Source of the DNA: Falsiroseomonas tokyonensis
GTDB taxonomy: Bacteria; Pseudomonadota; Alphaproteobacteria; Acetobacterales; Acetobacteraceae
NCBI RefSeq assembly: GCF_019024325.1
Contig: NZ_JAFNJS010000014.1
Span: forward strand, 1-54,093
Length of the DNA: 54,093 nucleotides
Direction: 5' to 3'
This document shows positions 48,442-54,093 of the stretch, piece after piece (positions within the stretch are counted from its first letter, which is position 1; the number at the start of each line of letters is the position of its first letter). The notes below the pieces were generated by a model, which was not told where the DNA came from, ran no database searches, and worked only from the letters and a program-made list of their open reading frames with translations. A program made the position numbers and the translations under genes.

Positions 48442-49790
48442 GCTGCCGACCTCAGCGCATCGGGCGCAATGGCGCCGAGGTCGCGGACGAGTCCGCCGAG
48501 CCCGTCAAGCCGCAGCCGAATGTCGGCACCAGCCGGCCCTACCACCACCCGCTCCACCAGCGACCGCACAATCCGCGCCTGCTCCGCGGGAAACAGATGC
48601 TCCCAGAGCGGGTCGAGCCGATGCAGGGCGTCCTGCGTCTCGCCCTCAGTCAGGTCGGGCGCCTCCCTGCGCGCCGCCCGCCAGGTGCCGACCACGATCT
48701 CCGGCTGCCGCAACAGCGCCCGCACCTGATCCACCACCGCCGCCTCGATCTCCGCCGCCGAAACCCGGCGCACGATGCTGGCGTCGCCGGCCGCATCACC
48801 CTTCAGGACCCGCTGGGCCACGTAGTAGCGGTAGAGCCGGCCATTCTTCCGGGCGTGGGTCGGCGACAGCGCCCGGCCATCCACGCCGAAGATCAGCCCC
48901 TTCAGCAGCGCCGGCGTCTGCGCCCGATTCTGGTTGGCGCGGACCCGCGGGCTGACCTGCAGCACGGCGTGCGCCCGGTCCCACAGCTCCCGCGGCACGA
49001 TGCCCTGGTGCTCACCGGGATAGATCTGCCCCTTGTGCGCGGCCTCGCCGACATAGGTCCGGTTGTTCAGCAGCTTATAGACGTCGCCCTTGTCGAGCGT
49101 TCGCCCTGCCTTGCTGGTGGCGCCCTCCGCCCGGAGGCGAGTCACCGTCTCAATGCCCGATCCTGTCTCGGCGAAGATTTCGAACACGCGGCGCACCCGC
49201 GGTGCCTCCTCCTCATTCACCACCAGCTTCCGTGCCACGACATCGTAGCCGAGCGGCACCTTGCCCCCCATCCACATGCCGCGAGCGCGCGAGGCGGCGA
49301 ATTTGTCGCGGATCCGCTCGCCAATGACCTCTCGCTCGAACTGCGCGAAGCTGAGCAGGATGTTCAGCGTCAGCCGTCCCATGCTGGTGGTCGTGTTGAA
49401 GCTCTGGGTGACGGACACGAAAGTGACGCCGTGCGCATCCATCACCTCCACCAACTTAGCGAAATCCATCAGCGAGCGAGACAGGCGGTCGATCTTGTAG
49501 ACCACGATCACGTCGACCAGGTCGGCCTGAATGTCGCGCAGAAGGCGCTGTAGCGCCGGCCGCTCCAGCGTGCCGCCGGAGAACCCGCCATCGTCGTAGC
49601 GGTCGCGGACCAGTACCCAGCCTTCGGCTCGCTGGCTGGTGATGTAGGCCTCACAAGCGTCGCGCTGCGCGTCGAGTGTGTTGAACTCCTTTTCCAACCC
49701 TTCGTCGGTAGACTTACGCGTATAGACAGCGCAGCGGAGCTTCTTGGTCGTCGCCGGCATGGCCGGCTCGATGCGGGCGCGACGGGTCAT
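48438..49790 (-). CDS. Large serine recombinase
   Basis: 450 residues. Resolvase domain 15-165 with nucleophile Ser27 (CAVYTRKSTDEG), VLVRDRYDDGGFSGGTLERPALQRLL and VVYKIDRLSRSLMDFAKLVE. Then the recombinase domain (VPLGYDVVARKLVVNEEEAPRVRRVFEIF, RTYVGEAAHKGQIYPGEHQGIV). The zinc-ribbon cysteines often present after this are not obvious. These enzymes integrate and excise elements at specific sites. Coupled by overlaps to DUF2924 before and the HTH-type gene after. Confidence 0.93.
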   Translation of the reverse strand: MTRRARIEPAMPATTKKLRCAVYTRKSTDEGLEKEFNTLDAQRDACEAYITSQRAEGWVLVRDRYDDGGFSGGTLERPALQRLLRDIQADLVDVIVVYKIDRLSRSLMDFAKLVEVMDAHGVTFVSVTQSFNTTTSMGRLTLNILLSFAQFEREVIGERIRDKFAASRARGMWMGGKVPLGYDVVARKLVVNEEEAPRVRRVFEIFAETGSGIETVTRLRAEGATSKAGRTLDKGDVYKLLNNRTYVGEAAHKGQIYPGEHQGIVPRELWDRAHAVLQVSPRVRANQNRAQTPALLKGLIFGVDGRALSPTHARKNGRLYRYYVAQRVLKGDAAGDASIVRRVSAAEIEAAVVDQVRALLRQPEIVVGTWRAARREAPDLTEGETQDALHRLDPLWEHLFPAEQARIVRSLVERVVVGPAGADIRLRLDGLGGLVRDLGAIAPDALRSAA

Positions 49791-50281
49791 GCATCACCCC
49801 GCGCGCGCAGCCCGAAGAACGTCCAGCCATTCCACCGCGTCCCGGTGATGTGCCGCGCGATGGCCGACAGCGACTGATACGGCCGCCCCTCGAATTCGAA
49901 GTCGTTGATGCGCACGGTGACCACGTGCTGCACGCCCTGCCATTCCCGGATGAGGCGTGTGCCGGCCAGCGGGCGGCTGTCGGCGCGGATTCGGCGCAGG
50001 ACGACGTTGCCGCCATCCAGTTGCTCGCCCAGCGCCACCAGCCGGTCAACGGTCTCGGGCTTCAGCCCGCCATAGGCCAATTCCTGGATGCGATAGGCCA
50101 GTCGGCTCTGGATGTAGGCCCGGTTCCAGGGCGGCGGCTCCTTGCCGAACAACTCCCGCCATTGCTCCTTCAGCGCGGCGGTGGGCGCCGCCTGCAGCGC
50201 GGCGAGCCGCGGCAGCACCTGCGTCGGTGGAATCTTCGGGATTGTGGGCGCTAGCGCGGGCGCAGTGGATCGTCTGGTCAT
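49787..50281 (-). CDS. DUF2924 protein
   Basis: 164 residues from ATG 50281. ALKEQWRELFGKEPPPWNRAYIQSRLAYRIQELAYGGL and GTRLIREWQGVQHVVTVRINDFEFEGRPYQSLSAIARHITGTRWNGWTFFGL match DUF2924, which nearly always sits before a serine recombinase in alphaproteobacterial elements. Likely a DNA-binding accessory of recombination. The frame extends upstream but the part before 50281 overlaps a separate small gene. Confidence 0.88.
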   Translation of the reverse strand: MTRRSTAPALAPTIPKIPPTQVLPRLAALQAAPTAALKEQWRELFGKEPPPWNRAYIQSRLAYRIQELAYGGLKPETVDRLVALGEQLDGGNVVLRRIRADSRPLAGTRLIREWQGVQHVVTVRINDFEFEGRPYQSLSAIARHITGTRWNGWTFFGLRARGDA

Positions 50282-50496
50282 GCGAGTCCCTTCCTGTTGG
50301 GGTTCGCATGCAGGCGCTGGTGGGCGGTGGAGTGTAGGCGAACGTCTCCCACCCCCCGAGCTATCTGTGCATCCCGCGCATGGTCTTCGGCAGCGCGGCT
50401 GCGCAGCCGCACCAGGCCGGCGGCCAGGATCGAGCAAACCTCCCGAAGGTGCGACGGGAGCTGCTGGTTCATCGGGCCGGATGCGGGAAGGCTCAT
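50278..50496 (-). CDS. Small protein leading the recombinase operon
   Basis: 72 residues, MSLPASGPMNQQLPSHLREVCSILAAGLVRLRSRAAEDHARD..., with ATGA overlap to DUF2924. Short proteins with the pattern HLR..ILA.GL.RL..R commonly precede DUF2924 genes, which supports it as real. No strong ribosome site. First gene of the leftward operon; the divergent promoter region 50497-50599 lies before it. Confidence 0.6.
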   Translation of the reverse strand: MSLPASGPMNQQLPSHLREVCSILAAGLVRLRSRAAEDHARDAQIARGVGDVRLHSTAHQRLHANPNRKGLA

Positions 50497-50599
50497 CCCA
50501 AGCCATTACTCGGCAAGGCCAGAATCCGTATCACGTGACCGTTGCGCCGTGCTCACAACCTCCGATAGAAAGATTACGAATCATCAATTGGAGCTTCGC

Positions 50600-51832
50600 T
50601 TGGCCAAGAACGTCCGAAACTTCGTGAACCGCCTGTTCATGCAGACGGTCGACCTTGGCCTTCTTCAAGAACTCCTTGCGCCGCATGAGCCAGACATGGC
50701 CTTTAAGTGGCTTGAGCTTCCTGAAGACGAATCTGCCCAGCGGGATGCCCTCTTCCACCTCTTCCGGGAGCGCGGTGACGAGTTCCCCGATATATTGTTG
50801 GATGCGCTTCACTCAATACTGACACTTTCGACACCGAATGGAGCGCGGGCGCTTCAGGAGATTGCCGATGAGCGCGGCGTGCGACTGGCCGAGGAGGCCG
50901 AACCGGCACCCGCCGATGATCGGAAGCGCCTGACCGCGCGCCATCTCGCGCTGATCGCCTACCTGCACCACCGCGATATCTTTCAGCGAGCGGTCCATCG
51001 GCACGCGTTTTTCGCATCATCCCCCCTCAGGCTGATCGGAGCCAGGAAAGGAGTGGTGCCGCGGCACGAGGACGAGACGGCACGGGAAGCCTTCAAAGCC
51101 GCCTGCCGGGAATACTTCGCGCGACGTTACCAGGGGCGCATTTGCGACGTTTACTGGTACCCGGAAGCCACCCACATCAACCTGCTGGTCGAGCACGGGA
51201 TGAACGCCGTGATCCTTCCCGTAGAAGAGGGCGGCCGGCAGACGACACGTCCTGTCCGCGAGATCACAGCAGACGCCATTTGCTTCGAGCCGGAGACGGG
51301 GCTCATCAAGGTGGCGGCCCGCGCCAAGGTCGAGCGCCTGAAGCTGGTGCACCTATTCGCCGAACATCTCCTCGACGATCCCGACTTTTTCTTTGGTCCG
51401 AAGAGCGATCAACTTTACCATCTGGCGCCCATCGAAAAGAAGGGCACCACCTGGAAGTTCGAGAACGACTGGGACGACGATCTGAAAAGCGTCAAGGTCG
51501 TCGAGATCGAGATCGATGAGGGGCAAGCAGGCAAAGGCGGCCGCGGAGGTTCCCCGTGGAGCCTCCGCATGACCGACACCCTGAATTCCGTGTCCCGGGT
51601 CGAGCGCGTGTGTCCAGACATCGATCTCTCGACCTTGAGGGTATCGGGGCTGAAGATGCGGATGCGCTTCGAAATCGACGGGGAGCGACGCGACGTCACG
51701 GTCGCGATCAAGGTGCCCAACACAGTCTCCTTTCGCGACCATCTGCTCGAGGCCCGGATATTCGAGCACCTTCGGCTCAACGGATTTCTGATGGATGACG
51801 ACCCTGCTCGCCTCGCTGCTGCAGCAGATTGA
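50600..51832 (+). CDS. Unrecognised 410-residue protein (first gene of a two-gene unit)
   Basis: 410 residues from TTG 50600, which has GGAG six bases ahead; GTG 50549 in the same frame is an alternative. I recognise no domain. Residues 1-100 are helical (NFVNRLFMQTVDLGLLQELLAPHE, EFPDILLDALHSILTLS). The centre has CDVYWYPEATHINLLVEHGMNAVILPVEEG, and the end MRMRFEIDGERRDVTVAIKVPNTVSFRDHLLEARIFEHLRLNGF is a mixed alpha-beta domain. No membrane segment, ATPase loop or nuclease motif. It overlaps the next gene by 38 bases, so the two probably act together. Next to a defence operon, so defence or element control is a guess. Confidence 0.75.
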   Translation: MAKNVRNFVNRLFMQTVDLGLLQELLAPHEPDMAFKWLELPEDESAQRDALFHLFRERGDEFPDILLDALHSILTLSTPNGARALQEIADERGVRLAEEAEPAPADDRKRLTARHLALIAYLHHRDIFQRAVHRHAFFASSPLRLIGARKGVVPRHEDETAREAFKAACREYFARRYQGRICDVYWYPEATHINLLVEHGMNAVILPVEEGGRQTTRPVREITADAICFEPETGLIKVAARAKVERLKLVHLFAEHLLDDPDFFFGPKSDQLYHLAPIEKKGTTWKFENDWDDDLKSVKVVEIEIDEGQAGKGGRGGSPWSLRMTDTLNSVSRVERVCPDIDLSTLRVSGLKMRMRFEIDGERRDVTVAIKVPNTVSFRDHLLEARIFEHLRLNGFLMDDDPARLAAAAD

Positions 51833-52769
51833 TCTGCATCCCATCCGCGCGCTGCCCGCCGCAGCCTGCGTAGGGTGGGAGCCGCTTCGAGATCACCTCC
51901 GCCAAGTGGGCATCCTGGCCTGGCGTCCACCGCTGGACGAGGCGGACGCAGCGGATGTCGAGTTTGTTGATGGCGAGCCCTACCTCACCGTCGTCCAAGA
52001 TGATCTGCATGCGCGTTCGCTCGACATCGACTTTCGCGCGACGGCGGTCGCAATCCGCCGCGACAGCGGGATCACGGGTCCGCCTTTGGAACTGCTGGAC
52101 GCACGGGTTGTGCGCATCGGTGCCGTCCCGGCCAAACCGTACCCGTGCGGCGTCTACCTGGTACGACTCCTGTCCGACCGGAATGCGCTGGACACCTTGT
52201 CGGCCATCAAGGCACGCCATGGTGCGGGTCGCGTGATCATCATGACACCGACATTGCGCTTCCTCAGTCCCGAGACGCTTCGTTTGATTCAGCCACTCGG
52301 CGTCACCATCAGCCCCGTCGCCGAGCGCATAGCTGGCGCCCTGCCCGCGCCTTTCCGAATCCTGCTCGACGATCTTGTCAGCGGACAGGATGCGTCTCCG
52401 CGCGAGGATGCTCTGCAGATCGACGAGATTCGCTCGGTTGCGGCCTTTCGGGGCAGCGAGCTTTCGCTGACCCCCCGTGAATTCCACGCCCTGCGAGAAC
52501 TCGCCGGTGCGGCTGCCGACCGCGATCCCATCGTTTCGAGGGGTGCGATCCTGGATGTTCTCGCCAGATACTCGACCCATGGCGAGGAGCCGAGAGACGA
52601 GCAGGTGACACTGGTCATCTCGGCCATCAAGAAGGTCATTGCGGCAGCAGCGTCACCGGAAGAGAAAGCCTCGGACGCGCTCATCCGGACCGTTCGCGGT
52701 GTAGGGTACGAGCTTCGGCTGCCGGCTGACCGCATCTGGTTTCGACGCTCGGACGCACGAGCAGAATAG
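51795..52769 (+). CDS. Protein with C-terminal OmpR/PhoB-type winged helix (second gene of the unit)
   Basis: 324 residues. Residues 213-308 follow the response-regulator output domain: FRGSELSLTPREFHALREL, then VSRGAILDVLARY, EQVTLVISAIKKVI and ALIRTVRGVGYEL. No receiver domain is present; the N-terminal 200 residues (Rossmann-like hint at RVIIMTPTLRFLSPETLRLIQPLGVTIS) are unrecognised and may sense a signal or bind the partner. Starts 38 bases inside the preceding gene. Two 21-bp tandem repeats overlap its stop, a plausible binding site. Confidence 0.75.
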   Translation: MTTLLASLLQQIDLHPIRALPAAACVGWEPLRDHLRQVGILAWRPPLDEADAADVEFVDGEPYLTVVQDDLHARSLDIDFRATAVAIRRDSGITGPPLELLDARVVRIGAVPAKPYPCGVYLVRLLSDRNALDTLSAIKARHGAGRVIIMTPTLRFLSPETLRLIQPLGVTISPVAERIAGALPAPFRILLDDLVSGQDASPREDALQIDEIRSVAAFRGSELSLTPREFHALRELAGAAADRDPIVSRGAILDVLARYSTHGEEPRDEQVTLVISAIKKVIAAAASPEEKASDALIRTVRGVGYELRLPADRIWFRRSDARAE

Positions 52770-52807
52770 CTTCCACATAGGTTCGGATAGCTTCCACACA
52801 GGTTGAA
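52766..52807. repeat. Two tandem 21-bp direct repeats, candidate operator
   Basis: Copies at 52766-52786 and 52787-52807 share ATAGCTTCCACA, then T or C, then AGGTT: 17 of the first 18 positions agree. They abut with no spacer, so equivalent bases are 21 bp, two helical turns, apart. OmpR/PhoB-type winged helices bind tandem direct repeats, and the gene for one ends here. The sigma-like gene starts 52 bases downstream. Confidence 0.65.
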
Positions 52808-52859
52808 TCCCCCCGCGAACGGCACGGTCCGCCCATCAACTCGATGGAAAGGACCACCG

Positions 52860-53432
52860 ATGGCTTCCCGCCCCAATCTCCCCGACCTCGCTCCGGCCCA
52901 CCATCTCGCCGGCGTTGCAGCCTCGGCCCTGTGCCGCAGCCTCGGCCTGCCGCCTGAGGATCGCGAAGACTTCCGCCAGGATCTTCTTGTCGATCTTCTG
53001 ACCCGTCTTCCTGCCTACGACCCTGCGAAGGGCGAGTTCGGCGCCTTCGCTCGGGTCTGCATCCGGAATGCTGCCGCACTGATCGCCGGCAAAGCCCGTC
53101 GCCAGCGCGCTGCCCGCCATCCGCGCTCCCTCGACGATGCCGTTCCCAACACCGAAGGCCTGACGCTGGGCGACACCATCGCGGAGGCGGATGGATACGG
53201 CGCGTGGTGCGGCCAGTCCACCGACGCCATCGGCGCGCTGGAACGCCGCCTCGACCTGGAGCGCGCGGCCGGCGCAGTCGCCCCCGAGGACTACCCGCTC
53301 TGCGCAGCGCTCAGCGAGCACACGCCGCACGAGTTCGGCGAGCAGAAGACGATGCCGCGCATGCGCATCTATCGCCGCATCCGGGAAATCCGCCTGCGGC
53401 TGCTCGCCGCCGGCATCCCCTCCGCCGCCTGA
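52860..53432 (+). CDS. Sigma-70-like phage transcription factor
   Basis: 190 residues from ATG 52860 (AAGGA upstream). Residues 25-85 (EDREDFRQDLLVDLLTRLPAYDPAKGEFGAFARVCIRNAAALIAGKARRQRA) are a sigma region 2 with the usual helix ...F...a..... A helix-turn-helix-like end (EFGEQKTMPRMRIYRRIREIRLRLL) may act as region 4. Many temperate phages of this group carry such a factor in the early region. It may switch on late genes. Confidence 0.75.
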   Translation: MASRPNLPDLAPAHHLAGVAASALCRSLGLPPEDREDFRQDLLVDLLTRLPAYDPAKGEFGAFARVCIRNAAALIAGKARRQRAARHPRSLDDAVPNTEGLTLGDTIAEADGYGAWCGQSTDAIGALERRLDLERAAGAVAPEDYPLCAALSEHTPHEFGEQKTMPRMRIYRRIREIRLRLLAAGIPSAA

Positions 53433-53456
53433 TACGGATTTGGAGGTGGATGAGTA

Positions 53457-53807
53457 ATGGCTGTCATGGACACCAGCATCACCGACATCCGCGCAGTGGT
53501 GGCGCCTCTCACCGAGGCTTCCCTCTGCGCCTGGCTGGGCGCCGCGGCTCCCGGCGACAGCATCACCTACCACCGCGGCGCGCTCGCCCGGCAGGTCTGC
53601 CCGCAGTTGCAGTGCCTGCCCGAGCCGGAGCGCACCGCGCTGCAGCGCCTGGCGGCCCGCGCCTGGAAGCTGGCCGAGCTCGGCCTTGCCGACATCGTGC
53701 AGCGCCGCCACGGCTACGAGGACTACGACTACATCCTCGTCGCCCGCCGTCGCCCGCGCCGCGCCTCCTCCGCCATCCTGCCGATGCTGCTCGCGGAGGC
53801 CGCGTGA
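53457..53807 (+). CDS. Phage-early-type protein of unknown function
   Basis: 116 residues, MAVMDTSITDIRAVVAPLTEASLCAWLGAAAPGDSITYHRGALARQVCPQ..., with GGAGG ten bases before the ATG. Residues 20-95 resemble a small winged-helix (LARQVCPQLQCLPEPERTALQRLAARAWKLAELGLADIVQRRHG). Stop overlaps the next start (TGATG). Probably a regulator; not recognised. Confidence 0.6.
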   Translation: MAVMDTSITDIRAVVAPLTEASLCAWLGAAAPGDSITYHRGALARQVCPQLQCLPEPERTALQRLAARAWKLAELGLADIVQRRHGYEDYDYILVARRRPRRASSAILPMLLAEAA

Positions 53808-54093
53808 TGGACGCGCTCCGCACCAACCGCCCGACCCTCGACGCGCTGCGCCACATGCAGGTGAGCGACGTCATCGCGCTGCCCGCCGAGCATCTGGCGC
53901 TGCTGCAGACCGATGCGCGCGAGGCGCTGGATGCCGCCAAGCGCATGCAGGACTGGATCGAGGCCGCGATCGCGCTCCGCTACGAGCAGCGCGCCATCGG
54001 CGCCCGTGCCGCTGCCGGCAAGGACACCGGCACGGTCCGCTTCCAGGACGGCGCCGTGGAGATCGCGGTCGATCTGCCGAAGAAGGTGGATTG
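53807..54093 (+). CDS. Phage-early-type protein, cut by window edge
   Basis: 95 residues seen, MDALRTNRPTLDALRHMQVSDVIALPAEHLALLQTDAREALDAAKRMQDWIEAAIALRYEQ..., open to the end. Helical and acidic, reminiscent of small helper proteins encoded beside phage recombination genes. Linked by a one-base overlap to the preceding gene. The missing 3' end prevents identification. Confidence 0.65.
   Translation, partial: MDALRTNRPTLDALRHMQVSDVIALPAEHLALLQTDAREALDAAKRMQDWIEAAIALRYEQRAIGARAAAGKDTGTVRFQDGAVEIAVDLPKKVD

Noticed and set aside
50531-50538. TCACGTGA palindrome in the divergent promoter region
   Set aside because: An 8-bp palindrome is expected by chance; no second copy or other support.
1-54093. 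CRISPR arrays, tRNA or rRNA genes
   Set aside because: No regularly spaced repeats, and no tRNA-like T-arm/acceptor combinations were seen; GGTTCGA-type matches fall in coding or unpaired contexts.

Overview
The window is high-GC DNA with almost every base in a gene, start codons preceded by AGGAG-type sites, and many 4-base ATGA or GTGA gene overlaps. The phage genes, the DUF6165 and FkbM surface-glycan genes and the SulP/universal-stress pair suggest an alphaproteobacterium, most likely Acetobacteraceae (Roseomonas-like). This taxonomic call is inference from gene content, not a database result.

Region 1 (1-26.1 kb) is the late half of a lambda-like siphophage prophage, read rightward. It starts with two tandem DNA methyltransferases and several small genes. 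Packaging and head genes follow: small and large terminase, a gpW-like joining protein, portal, a beta-rich virion protein, a fused prohead protease and major capsid protein, and a DUF2190 cement protein. The tail set is a head-tail joiner, holin-like protein, tail terminator, tail tube, a G/GT tail assembly chaperone pair joined by a textbook -1 frameshift signal, tape measure, distal tail proteins, a J-like protein and a pectate-lyase-fold spike. Two cargo cassettes interrupt the late genes. One is a leftward mazEF plus Phd-like trio after the capsid gene. The other is a divergent TSUP transporter / ModE-like regulator pair with a perfect inverted repeat between them, placed between tail tube and chaperone.

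Region 2 (26.1-38.4 kb) is chromosome-like: universal stress protein with SulP transporter, an MFS transporter, prfC coupled to a DksA/TraR zinc-finger gene, a four-gene surface-glycan block (DUF6165, GT9, FkbM methyltransferase, spermidine-synthase-like protein), and a leftward group headed by a divergent GroEL homologue that appears to lack two ATPase aspartates. Region 3 (38.4-39.7 kb) is gene-poor and holds a decayed group II intron maturase end.

Region 4 (39.7-50.5 kb) is one leftward run of nine tightly packed genes: a small ORF, DUF2924, large serine recombinase, small helix-turn-helix-type protein, hsdM, hsdS, darT, darG, hsdR. A DarTG DNA ADP-ribosylation toxin-antitoxin pair is therefore nested inside a type I restriction system behind its own recombinase. 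Divergent from it, at 50.6-52.8 kb, is an unrecognised two-gene unit: a 410-residue protein without a known domain and a protein ending in an OmpR/PhoB-type winged helix. It is followed by two tandem 21-bp repeats and then by phage-early-type genes (sigma-70-like and two small proteins) that run off the right edge.

The most notable items are the chaperone frameshift signal, the DarTG-in-type-I-RM recombinase operon, the unknown gene pair with its repeats, the protease-capsid fusion with an internal start, and the catalytically altered chaperonin.
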